A stretch of 64,000 nt of DNA from Tillus elongatus. Its lineage: Eukaryota > Arthropoda > Insecta > Coleoptera > Cleridae. The notes below the pieces were generated by a model. The model was given only the letters and a program-made list of their open reading frames with translations. It was not told where the DNA came from and made no database searches. A program made the translations under genes and the position numbers. This document shows, one piece after another, positions 55,310 to 64,000 of this stretch; position 1 is the first letter of the stretch; the number at the start of each line of letters is the position of its first letter. The stretch is from contig OZ023267.1 of the NCBI GenBank assembly GCA_964006375.1, positions 29,448,739 to 29,512,738 of the forward strand. Direction: 5' to 3'.

Positions 55310-55788
55310 TATCATGCTCACTTTGAACCCTGTCAATCTGTTTGCTAAAACTGCCTAACTGATGCCAAACAAGAACAACATATTTATAATTGAGCTTATC
55401 TATAGATCTAGAAATCTAAAAAACTTTAAAATGTTTTTTTGTTTTTGTATTTTGATTTAAAGTTGTCCCATCTCCACAACTGTCAGCATCAGGAGGCATT
55501 TTCACCCAATCAACCTGCAAATTTTGTCGAACCCTTCCTTTTTGTAAAAAGAATGGGCATCTTTTACACATCAAATATTGTATGTTACAATATTCCTAAA
55601 TTTTGTATTTAAGGAAATGATATATGAACCCTGAAGAATTTTTGGTAGTTCGATTCTGAATTTCTAGGAAGTTTGAAGTTCAACTGTGAACCTAGACATA
55701 CTATTTCTGAGGTTCAAAGTTTGAGGCAACATATTTGCTTGGGTTCGTTCATAGTTCGGTTCGAACAAAACATGGGTTTGCTCACACC

Positions 55789-55792
<4 letters not shown>

Positions 55793-55864
<72 letters not shown>
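55793..55864. repeat. (AT)n microsatellite
   Basis: About 72 bp of AT, followed by TGTAATGGAAGAA as at 25021. Confidence 0.95.
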
Positions 55865-55867
<3 letters not shown>

Positions 55868-56700
55868 AATGGAAGAATTTTTGTTTTATAGTGTAGAATA
55901 TTTAGGTTCAGTTGCAGAAAGACTGTTAAATATTTACTGCAACATTTATCATCTGTTCAGACGACCAATGAGAGATTGTGATTCAGTTTTGTTGCCATGA
56001 CAACCAAACATATTAAAGCAATGATGGTTGTTTTCATCAATGCTGAACTAACATGACATTAAATATACGACAATGCTTTCTTCAGCCAAACTTTGTGTTG
56101 TAAATATCACGTTCAAATTATATTTCTTAAGTATCAGTTCATTATATTAAATAAAACAAACCAGTGGTATATCTAGTTTATCAAGGGTGACTTTTAAGTT
56201 GATGCATATTTTTTACTGTAGGCAGAACCTACTTAGACAAGGAACTTTTAAAAATATGGTAAAAACAAAAGAGATACAGCCTTGAAAATGTAAAAAAAAA
56301 ATAAAGTTTGGTGACATAATTGGTCCAACTTTAACTTACCTAGCGATTCAGAAACCTGTTAAAAAATTCCCCCAATGTCCGTCGAAAGGAGAGGTGAGGT
56401 GTCCCAGGTCTCTGATATTCAAGTTCAACTCTTCGAAAACGGTGGAAAGATGTTTTCCCAAAAACTGCAAATAGCATTTGCCTGTTAAAGAATCGGGTAG
56501 TATGTTTGGCCTGACAAGTATTTGATTTACAATCGCTGCCTATACATTTACTGAAAATCAGTGCTAAAAATATATTCTTTGGATAGCTTGAGGGTTCTCA
56601 GAAGACCAAGAATGGTTGCTGTAAGAATTACTGATTCCATTTCAGGTAAATAATGCCTTGCCCTGGACTCACACTTTTGCAGTGAAGTATCATTTACATT
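55865..56700. other. bonus intron 5 sequence
   Basis: The first about 40 bp match 25021-25060 beside another (AT)n. Nothing else recognised. Confidence 0.35.
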
Positions 56701-59100
56701 TTGCCTTAACAGCTGTTCATATAATACAACCCTACGGGATGGTCTTGGGGTGGTAGTGTTTGAATAAGTATGTTGGATGTGAAAACAATAAAAGTGATTT
56801 TCCCGAAGAGTCTTTCACACTTCATATTATCTTACTTCAATTAACAGTAGTAACAATTAGTAATACATTTATTATTCATTCATTTGATGTTTGTAGAGCA
56901 CCGAAGATGTATAATTTTAGAAAGGCTAATTACGTTGCATTGTATGTTGCACTGCTCGGGGTTGATTGGTCTTTCCTGTATGACTGTCTTGACTGCAATG
57001 AAGCATGTGATAAGTATTATGACAGACTGTATGGGGTGTTTGATGCATGTGTACCTGTCTATAGGAATTGTAAATGTAACTACCCTGTGTGGTATAATGA
57101 TCAGATTAGAGCCAATATTAAACTGAAACATGAGCATTGGTTAACGTATAAAAGGTGTGGTTCAGACTATCATTTGCAAAGGTTTAGGGAATTGAGAATT
57201 TTGGTGAAGCGTCAGATCGGCAATGTATATAAGAGGTATCTGTATGACACTCGGCAGTCGATCACTGAATGTCCTAAGAATTTCTGGTCATATGTAAATG
57301 ATTAAAAAAAACGCACAATAATACCTGGTCAGATGTATTATAACGGTGATGCGCTAACTGGCTCACAACAAATAGTTGATGCGTTTGCTGCATTCTTTGG
57401 TAGTGTTTATACACCAGCCGGCAGAATTGACTTAAAGTAATGCGTCTGACTCAAAGCCTAATCAGTATTACGTCCACCTGTCTAGAACTACGGAGGAAGA
57501 GATACGGAGAGCTATAAGAAAATTAAGCAGTAAAATGACGTCTGGCCCAGATTAGATTCCGTCTTGTCTGGTGTTTTAGTTGTTCCACTTTGCTACATAT
57601 TTAATTTATGTTTGAACACTGGTCGGTTTCCTGCGATCTGGAAGTTAACACGTATATGCCCCATATTTAAGACTGGTGATGCATCTTTGGTCATCAACTA
57701 TCGTCCGATAGCTCTAATCTGCATTTTTTCTAAGATCTTCCTATACGAGGGTATCTACAACTCTGTGAAAACACTGATATCACCCTGTCAACATGGATTT
57801 GTGGGGGGTAGGTCAACTGTCACAAACTTGGCCGTTTTCACTCAGTGGGTCTCAGACGGCATTGATGCTGGGGGTCAGATTGATGTTGTCTACACAGATT
57901 TTGTGAAGGCTTTTGACCGTGTCGATCACTCTGTCCTTTTGAGGAGGCTTGCATTGTATGGATTCAGCGATGGCATGTTACGTCTTTTCGGGGATTATTT
58001 TAGTGATCGTGTTCAATTTGTTAACTATGGCGGGTTCAGATCCTCTGAGCTCATTGCTACTTCGAGCGTTCCTCAGGGCTCTAATCTGGGGCCGCTATTG
58101 TTCCTAATATTTATCAATGATTTCGACAGTAGTTTAAGTGTGCTGAGACTTTTCTATGCAGATGACTTGAAGCTGCTTATGAGAGTGACGTCGCTGGATG
58201 ATTGCGTTAGGCTGCAGGAAGATCTAGACTTGCTCTATGAGTGGTGCTTACAGAATGGATTGGAACTAAATGTGAGTCAATGTAAGGTCATGACTTTCAC
58301 ACGTAAAGCTTTCCCTGTTCAGTTTGAGTAGACTGTGGGTCGGTTGGTGGTCGATCGTGTGGAGACTGTGAAGGACTTGGGGGTCCACTTTGATAAGAAA
58401 CTGTCGTTTGACATTCACATCAATACCATAGTAAACGAGTGTAACAGGTTTTTGGGATTTATAGTGCGGAACTGTGGGTCGTTTACATGTTTTGGTGCTC
58501 TCAAAGCTTTGTATTATGCTTTTGTTCTTTCCAAGTTATGATATGCATCTCTTGTTTGGGGCCCATATTATGGTGTGAATATAAGCTCACTCGAATCTGT
58601 CCAGAGAAGGTTCCTAAAATATATGTGGTTTAAGGAAACTGGGCGTTATCCGGAGAGAGGGTTCGATCATTCTGTTTTGCTTAGGCACTTTGAATTTGTC
58701 AGTTTGTGTAAGCTAAGAAGAGTTGACTCAATCAAGTTTTTATATAAACTGATACACAATGTCATTGATTGTCCGGAATTATTGGCGCAGATAAATTTCC
58801 GTGTTCCCAGGATGAGTGAACGGCACAATATGTTATTTTATAATAATCAGGCTAGGACTGTTCTTATGTTAAGATCTCCAATATATGTAATGTGTGAAAC
58901 TTTTAATATAATTTGTTCACATAGTGATATATTTAGAGGCAGTTTGTGTACATTGTTGCATAGAGCTATTGAAATGTTGTAGTTTTAGGTTTGTTTTTGG
59001 ATTCATATTTTGTTACTGTTAATTTATGGAAATCTCACTCGCTAATTAGTTTGTAAGTGTCCTGTAATTGGTTCTGTACTTGGTCTGTTGGACACAATAA

Positions 59101-59155
<55 letters not shown>
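56700..59155 (+). mobile_element. Jockey-type LINE, family D
   Basis: 5'-truncated at the end of the endonuclease; 3' end is a (TTA)n run (about 59098-59153). Pieces in order: linker (56900-57302) with PVWYNDQIRANIKLKHEHWLTYKR (cited in part), then after stops the RT and C-terminal region. Inserted in sense orientation, about 140 bp upstream of bonus exon 6. Related to family A by the SRLEY/GxYPxRGxDH words but distinct. Confidence 0.8.
57564..58982 (+). pseudogene. Jockey RT and C-terminal domain, broken
   Basis: RT motifs: TRICPIFKTGDASLVINYRP, CQHGFVGGRSTVTNLAVF, VVYTDFVKAFDRVDHSVL (first Asp), SSVPQGSNLGPLLFLIFIND, LFYADDLKLLM (YADD). Stops at 58329 and about 58541 split off the thumb (VETVKDLGVHFDKKLSFDIH) and C-terminal parts (ETGRYPERGFDHSVLLRH). 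Three in-frame pieces share one frame or are joined by single stops, so decay is moderate. Confidence 0.8.
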
Positions 59156-59156
<1 letters not shown>

Positions 59157-59290
59157 AAAGATTATATTCTTGTTTTAGTGAGTTCTATGCACAGTTAAAA
59201 TTAATGCATCAACTCAAAAATCAGCCTGTATAATATTGAATACAAATGTATTGCTCATTTAATGTTACGCGGCATATTTCTGGTTCACAG

Positions 59291-59662
59291 TGATGTCAAC
59301 TATAGGCCAAATTGTAGTCGATGGCCGAGTCTATCCCTCTCAAGCAACTTCTCCATCTCAAGCTCCAGCTCTGCCCCCACACAGTACTCCTAGCCCCGGG
59401 CAACCCCATCAGCAGCCTTCAATCAGCCCCATGCTGCACCAACAGAGGTCCCAGCAACCCTCTCCGGCTCCACCTAACTATGGGCAGCCGCAAGTGCAAA
59501 GGAGTATGCCACAGCAGAACCAGTATGGGGGACAGGGACAGGGCATGCAACAGTATGGAAACTCGCAGTATCCCCAGACATTGGTGCAAAGTTTACAACA
59601 GCAACCTCAAATGGGGATGAATATGGTGCCACAGAGTATGGGGCAAAGCCTGCAGACTTTGG
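59291..59662 (+). CDS. bon: bonus, coding exon 6: Gln/Pro-rich middle
   Basis: Acceptor TGGTTCACAG before 59291; donor GTAAGT at 59663; phase 1 in and out. It opens with VMSTIGQIVVDGRVYPSQ, the short conserved word after the coiled coil in bonus/TIF1 proteins. About 100 residues rich in Gln, Pro, Ser, Met and Gly follow, a flexible spacer. The nuclear-receptor box, PHD finger and bromodomain expected next are beyond the window. The exon is not shadowed by any transposon and keeps a much lower AT content than its flanks. Confidence 0.88.
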
Positions 59663-59744
59663 GTAAGTGTTTATTCTGATTAAAATTCAGTCAGTTCTTA
59701 CAATGAAATCAGTGACATTAAAAATTTATTTATTTAATAAATCA

Positions 59745-59820
59745 ATTGGCTATGGAGTTCCACAGGGTAGTGTCTTAGGAGTTATTTTCTTTAATGTATA
59801 TATGAATGCCATAGATTATG
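59745..59820 (+). pseudogene. Short LINE RT fragment
   Basis: GYGVPQGSVLGVIFFNVYMN is readable in one frame: the RT motif 4 region of a LINE unlike families A-D. Only about 75 bp remain; it abuts family B copy 2. Confidence 0.5.
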
Positions 59821-61402
59821 TATTATGATGATGTTAGGAGTGATTCTTTGCATGATTCGGTAGGTCTTTTTGCTAGTTTTTTCTCATCTGTGTATGAGGG
59901 TCAAGCTGGTAGTATCCGTCCCGATCCTCTTTTGCATGAGTCGGTAAATATGATTGTGCCTAGTGTTACTTCTGCTGATATCATTAATCGTATCTGTGGT
60001 TTGAAAGATAAATTTACTTACGGTCCAGATGGAATCCCCTCCCATCTGTTAAAATCTTGTGCCTTCACCTTGGCAATTCCACTGAGGATTCTCTTTAACA
60101 GGTCTTTGTTGTTTGGCAAGTTTCCACATGTTTCTTCTTTACCAGAATGTATTGGTCTCAGCTTTGGAGGATAGGTTACAGGTTGATTCGGTGTATACAG
60201 ATTTCTCCAAAGCGTTTGATAAGGTTAATCACTCCTTATTATTGTCAAAACTTGCATTGTTGGGTTTTAATGCCAATTTGTTGTCTTGGGTGTGCAGCTT
60301 CCTTACTGGTAGGTCCCAGAGTGTACAGATCAGAAACTTTATTTCTGATAGTATTACTGTTTCTTCAGGAGTTCCTCAGGGTTCACATTGTGGACCAGTC
60401 CTCGTTAATCTTTTTATCAATGATGTCATACATTCACTTAAGCATAGTGAGATTTTGATGTTTGCTGATAATATCAAAATTTTCAAGCTTGTTCGTTCCA
60501 GACAGGACGCTTTACTTTTACAGGAAGACTTAAATCGTTTTGTTCGATGGTGTGGTGACAATCTTCTGACTCTGAATGTTGATAAGTGTTTCTGCATTAC
60601 ATTCACTAGAGCTCAGTTTCCCATTGACTTTGTGTACTTCATAGGCTCTAAAGCTTTACAGAGGAAGGGAATGATTAAAGACTTGGGCATTGTATTGGAT
60701 AGGGAATTCTCTTTTAAGGATCACATAGAATACATAGTATCTAAAGCATATAAAATGTTAGGATTTATTCATAGATCAACTCTGGATTTTTCATGCAATA
60801 GCTTGAGAAGACTGTATTGTGGTCTGGTTCGCTCTTTGTTGGAATGCTCTTCTGTAGTCTGGAGTCCGAATTACAATGTTTATATCAATCAGATTGAGGC
60901 CATACAAAATAGATTCTTGAGAATTTATGCTTACAGAATGGGCTTGCAGAGAAATGATCTTAACTTTTCTTATTTGCGGAATCGGCTGCACTTGCAGTCA
61001 CTCAGTGGTAGAAGGATTGTCAGTGATGTTTGTTTTTTGCATAAATTATTAGTGAATAAAATTGATAGTCCTTCTTTGCTTGAGTTAGCCTCTCTAAGGA
61101 TTCCGGACCGGACGAGAGCAAGGGAGGTTTTCGTGGTTCCCTTCCATCGAACCAATTATGGGTTTTCCAGTCAAATGTCGAGAGTAGCGAGAGTTGCAAA
61201 TGAGTATTCGGAGCTCCTGGATATGTTTAATGATTCTGACTGCGCAATTAGAGGCATTTTGAGAGGTGTTATTGATTGAATTGTCATACTGGTTATGTTT
61301 TACTTTTTTGTTATGTTCTCATATAGACTAATGTAGTTTTAGATGTCCTTATTATTATTGTAAATGGTTGATCCGTTGAATAAATAAATAAAAAATAAAA
61401 TT
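59821..61402 (+). mobile_element. Jockey-type LINE, family B, copy 2 (internal deletion)
   Basis: Begins in the linker (SVGLFASFFSSVYEGQAG) and ends with TAAATAAATAAAAAATAAAA near 61400. At about 60126 RILFNRSLLFGKFPHV jumps to LLYQNVLVSALED: the segment with RT motifs 1-2, present in copy 1, is deleted. The rest is open for 388 codons. Confidence 0.85.
60113..61279 (+). CDS. Jockey family B RT, deleted but open
   Basis: Open frame with SVYTDFSKAFDKVNHSLLL (first Asp), SSGVPQGSHCGPVLVNLFIN, MFADNIKIFKLV (FADN in place of the catalytic FADD, a substitution that should kill RT), DLGIVLDREFSFKDH and the conserved C-terminus to the stop at 61277. The reading start is set by the internal deletion, not by a native ATG. 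Comparison with copy 1 (FADDIKIF) supports the Asp-to-Asn change as recent. Confidence 0.8.
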   Translation: MASFHMFLLYQNVLVSALEDRLQVDSVYTDFSKAFDKVNHSLLLSKLALLGFNANLLSWVCSFLTGRSQSVQIRNFISDSITVSSGVPQGSHCGPVLVNLFINDVIHSLKHSEILMFADNIKIFKLVRSRQDALLLQEDLNRFVRWCGDNLLTLNVDKCFCITFTRAQFPIDFVYFIGSKALQRKGMIKDLGIVLDREFSFKDHIEYIVSKAYKMLGFIHRSTLDFSCNSLRRLYCGLVRSLLECSSVVWSPNYNVYINQIEAIQNRFLRIYAYRMGLQRNDLNFSYLRNRLHLQSLSGRRIVSDVCFLHKLLVNKIDSPSLLELASLRIPDRTRAREVFVVPFHRTNYGFSSQMSRVARVANEYSELLDMFNDSDCAIRGILRGVID

Positions 61403-61559
61403 ATTCCGATGACACTGTGGTATTCTGGAGTGATCATACTTGAGCCATTTTATAGTGTTTATTGAATTTTATTATACATTTATATATGTTGACGTTGACA
61501 CGTCCAATAACTTATGTTAGTAATGGATTAGTGAATACTTCTTATCATTATTTTTGATT

Positions 61560-61940
61560 TTTCTCTCGGCATGTGCCGGTGGCTACATTCTCAGATATCC
61601 TGGGAGGAAGAATTCACTTCATTCACCGGATACTAAAAAATTTCCATGTTATATGTATGGTTTGCAGGACTGTGGTTTTCTGCAGTAACTTCACCAGGTT
61701 TATTGGTAGCTCGAGTTTCGCGAGTGATGCTGAGAACCTCTTACTCACTATCCCTGTCACCGAGATTACTACTGGAACTACCTGTACTTCCCGTAGCTGC
61801 CAGGTCTGATTCATATCCATAGCCAAGTTTTGGTATTTTCTGATTTTTTCCTGCTTCTCTTCTCGATATTGGTACTCAGCGGACAAGCGATATCAATAAT
61901 TGCTTGTTGAAGTCTACCGTCTGGTCAGTGATAATTGGTT
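61560..61940 (-). pseudogene. LINE X, 3' terminal coding part
   Basis: Minus strand from 61935: ITDQTVDFNKQ, then QKIRKYQNLAMDMNQTWQLR (in part), VVPVVISVTGIVSKRFSASL, words shared by a widespread insect LINE C-terminus (clade not fixed from memory). It continues the piece at 62886-63245; the CR1 copy at 61945-62885 lies between. Confidence 0.55.
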
Positions 61941-61944
61941 TTTT

Positions 61945-62885
61945 TTATTTGCTTATTTTTTTTTTTTTTTTTTATTTCGACAACACACCACGAGGGCTTA
62001 CAGCCTAAATACTATCATACCGTGGGTGTCGACAGGGAGGAAAGAGGCAACTTGTTAATTCTGGACTTGAAGGTTTGGAGGTTCGGGGGAGAAGGAAAAA
62101 CATGTGCCGGCAAGGAATTCCACAACTTGGAAGTCCTCGGGACAAAAGAGCGGGCATAACAAGATGTTCTATGTCTGGGTGACCTGGACAGTAAAAGGGT
62201 GCATTCGCTCTGTTCCCCTGGTAGATCTGTTAGGGGCAGCAGAAACAAAGTAGGGGCTAAAGCTGAACCTTGAGGAACTCCTGCATTAATTGGATACAGT
62301 TTAGGGGAATGGCCATCCACGACAACAGAAATGCTCCGGTTGGAGAGGAAATTTGCTGTCCAGGTACAGAGTTTTGGTGGTAGGCCATAGGTCGGAAGTT
62401 TATTAAGCAGCGCTGCGTGCCAGACCTGGTCGAACGCTTTGGATATGTCTAGAGCGACAATCTGGGATTCACCGTGTAGTTCCATAGACTTGTTCCAAGA
62501 ATGGGTGACAAAGGAAAGGAGGTCGGCAGTTGATCTGCGCTGACGGAATCCACACTGCCTGTCGTGGATTAGACTGTGTTTTTCAAGAAATTTTAGTAAT
62601 TCGGTGCTTATATACTTTTCCATCACTTTAGAGACGACTGAAAGGAGAGAAATAGGCCTGTAGTTGCTAGGAAGTGCTTCGGATCCTTTCTTTGGGACCG
62701 GTTGTACTCAAGCAGGTTTCCAGTTACTAGGCAATATGCATCTATTGTAAGATGTCTGAAACAGACGAGTCAGGACAGGAGCAAGTTCTGGTGCGCATTT
62801 TTTGAGAACAATTGCTGGTATCTTGTCGAAGCCAGAGGTGTTTCTGATATTAAGAGAAGGGAGCATTTTTCGTAGCTTTTTAGTT
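61945..62885 (-). mobile_element. CR1-like LINE copy 2 inserted in LINE X
   Basis: Minus strand: LNIRNTSGFDKIPAIVLKKC, then NYRPISLLSVVSKVMEKYIS, CGFRQRRSTADLL, IVALDISKAFDQVWH (first Asp) and NAGVPQGSALAPTLF. The text then jumps to LPGEQSECTLLLSRSP and RTSKLWNSLPAHVF, so the YADD region is deleted. A poly(A) of about 18-20 A follows (61976-61952). The 29.66-kb copy retains exactly the missing part. Confidence 0.85.
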
Positions 62886-63260
62886 TCATACCTTTTTGTC
62901 CCAGTATAGAACGAAATCGCTCCATTCCAACACTGGCTGAGGGGAGTATTTATAAAAAGGCGGAGGGTTCTGCAGCAGGCTATATTTGATGGCAAGTTCT
63001 TCATGGATAATTTTTGCGACTTGATTTTGTGTGGTCAAGTACTCTGTTTGGCTCATAGCAGGACATCCGGATGTGACATGTTCTATTGTTTCACCGATCT
63101 GATTGCTCATCTTGCATATGTCGCAAACTTGTTTTCCCATCACAAAACGTGCATGGTTCCTTGTTGGTACCATCCTACCCTGGATGGCTATGATGAAGCC
63201 TACTGCTTCTGGATGGAGTTTACCATCTGTCAACCATGTCAACGAGAGTTCTGTATTTAT
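62886..63260 (-). pseudogene. LINE X, zinc-knuckle part
   Basis: MTWLTDGKLHPEAVGFIIAI, then CDICKMSNQIGETIEHVTSGC (CxxC...HxxxxC knuckle; cited in two words), QVAKIIHEELA and SPQPVLEWSDFVLYWDKK. Open to the CR1 junction at 62886. Upstream it is cut by the (TAAA)n tail of the Jockey at 63262. Confidence 0.55.
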
Positions 63261-63261
63261 A

Positions 63262-64000
63262 GTCTCTTTATTTATTTATTTATTTATTTATTTATTGAAT
63301 ACATGCCCAACAGGAGAATCCCATTAATAGGGCACCAAACAAAAATAACAATATGTAACAATATGAACAAAACATACTTCTAAAACAAAACTAAAATACT
63401 GTGCAAAACATCACAAGGCAGAAATTCCACAGAACAGTACATATAATGGCCTTAATAACTGACAAAGTAAGCTATAGCCACCCTACGAATAACTGCAGCC
63501 TTATCCGAATAGAAGTCGCACAAGTTTGCAATATCATTAAAGTCAGAGCTCATTGTGTACACAGGTGATTTCATATACGATTTAGTCCTTGTTATTGGAG
63601 GCTTAAACACTCTCATCACTCTAGATGCAGTCCGTGGAACCGAGAAATTTAATTGCATCAATAAGTCTGGACAATCAACTTTACCATGAAACAAGTTATG
63701 CAGGAACATCACAGATGCAACTTTTCTACGCGAATACAAACTGGGTATGCCAGTTTGCATCAGCAATTGGCCATGATCGCATCCCCTCTGTGGGTAGGTA
63801 CCAGATGCCTTATACACAAGGTGTTTTAAAAACTTACGCTGAACATCTTCCAGAGCACCAATATGAACACTATAAAAGGGATCAAAAATCAAGCTACAAT
63901 ATTCAAGCCTCGATTGAATATGGGCAAAATAGAGAATTTTCAAGCTATCCAAATTGGAAAATGATCTGCTATTCCTCATAATGAAACCCATCAACTTCAA
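63262..64000 (-). mobile_element. Jockey-type LINE, family A, copy 2 (3' part)
   Basis: Enters from the right edge. Frame 64000-63452 is open to its stop: KLMGFIMRNSRSFSNLDSL, YSVHIGALEDVQRKFLKHL, SGTYPQRGCDHGQLLMQTG and a complete C-terminus. The 3' UTR ends in (TAAA)n (about 63264-63297), which abuts LINE X. It shows what copy 1 at 10.75 kb has lost. Confidence 0.88.

Larger units (their letters stand above)
53473..55792. mobile_element. Non-autonomous hAT-like element containing a mariner
   Basis: Tips TAGAGGTGTGCGAA (53473) and inverted TAGAGGTGTGAGCAAA (55792), with many subterminal 'gttcga/tcgaac' motifs, a hAT habit. Flanking 8-mers in (AT)n agree at 7 of 8 positions. Removing the mariner at 54047-55309 leaves about 1.06 kb without coding capacity. 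Relatives lie at 0.8-1.17 kb. Confidence 0.65.

Overview
The window is animal nuclear DNA, almost certainly from an insect. It is AT-rich, with spliced genes, very long introns and a dense mixture of transposable elements typical of arthropods: BEL/Pao, Jockey, CR1 and RNase H-bearing LINEs, mariner/DD41D, hAT and piggyBac. A large-genome beetle or hemipteran would fit, but nothing here fixes the order.

Two host genes form the backbone. On the minus strand, seven coding exons between 27360 and 1408 encode hormone-sensitive lipase (HSL/LIPE): the N-terminal HSL domain, the HGGG oxyanion motif, the GDSAG nucleophile elbow and part of the acidic regulatory insert. The C-terminal exons, with the catalytic Asp and His, lie left of the window. 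On the plus strand, six exons between 28428 and 59662 encode a TIF1/TRIM24-33-like protein, the orthologue of Drosophila bonus: RING, two B-boxes, coiled coil and the start of a Gln/Pro-rich middle. Its PHD-bromodomain end lies right of the window. The two start codons are 1.07 kb apart and divergent, so the genes probably share a bidirectional promoter. All exon joins listed here keep the reading frame and use GT-AG.

Nearly everything else is transposon sequence inside introns. 1-13 kb: piggyBac relic, LINE-in-LINE insertion with target duplication (2.3-4.7 kb), a CCCAACTA-terminated element carrying a hammerhead-ribozyme-like repeat (5.45-7.14 kb), an RNase H LINE relic, a fold-back element and a Jockey copy. 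13.7-20.0 kb: a complete BEL/Pao retrotransposon with apparently identical LTRs, an open 1641-codon polyprotein and a 5-bp target duplication. 20.0-22.3 kb: a DD41D mariner relative with terminal inverted repeats of about 0.6 kb. 23-26 kb: (TA)n and small inverted-repeat elements. 28.8-42 kb (bonus introns 1-4): CR1 fragment, intron-containing piggyBac relic, hAT in (AT)n, 5' part of an RNase H LINE, and a GC-rich block with three 300-320 bp tandem repeats. 42.2-59.3 kb (bonus intron 5): mariner and DD41D elements split by Jockey LINEs, a hAT with a perfect 8-bp target duplication, a mariner nested in a non-autonomous hAT, and another Jockey. 59.7-64 kb: a stack of at least four LINEs inserted in one another.

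The least ordinary material is a set of hammerhead-like folds in dispersed repeats (6.7 kb, 49.2 kb, and decayed ones at 1.8 and 33.95 kb), the DD41D inverted repeats that swallow the end of their own transposase gene, a duplication with a transposon-derived filler inside a hAT, and the unexplained tandem-repeat block at 40-41 kb. Statements about family membership rest on motifs read by eye; no database search was possible.
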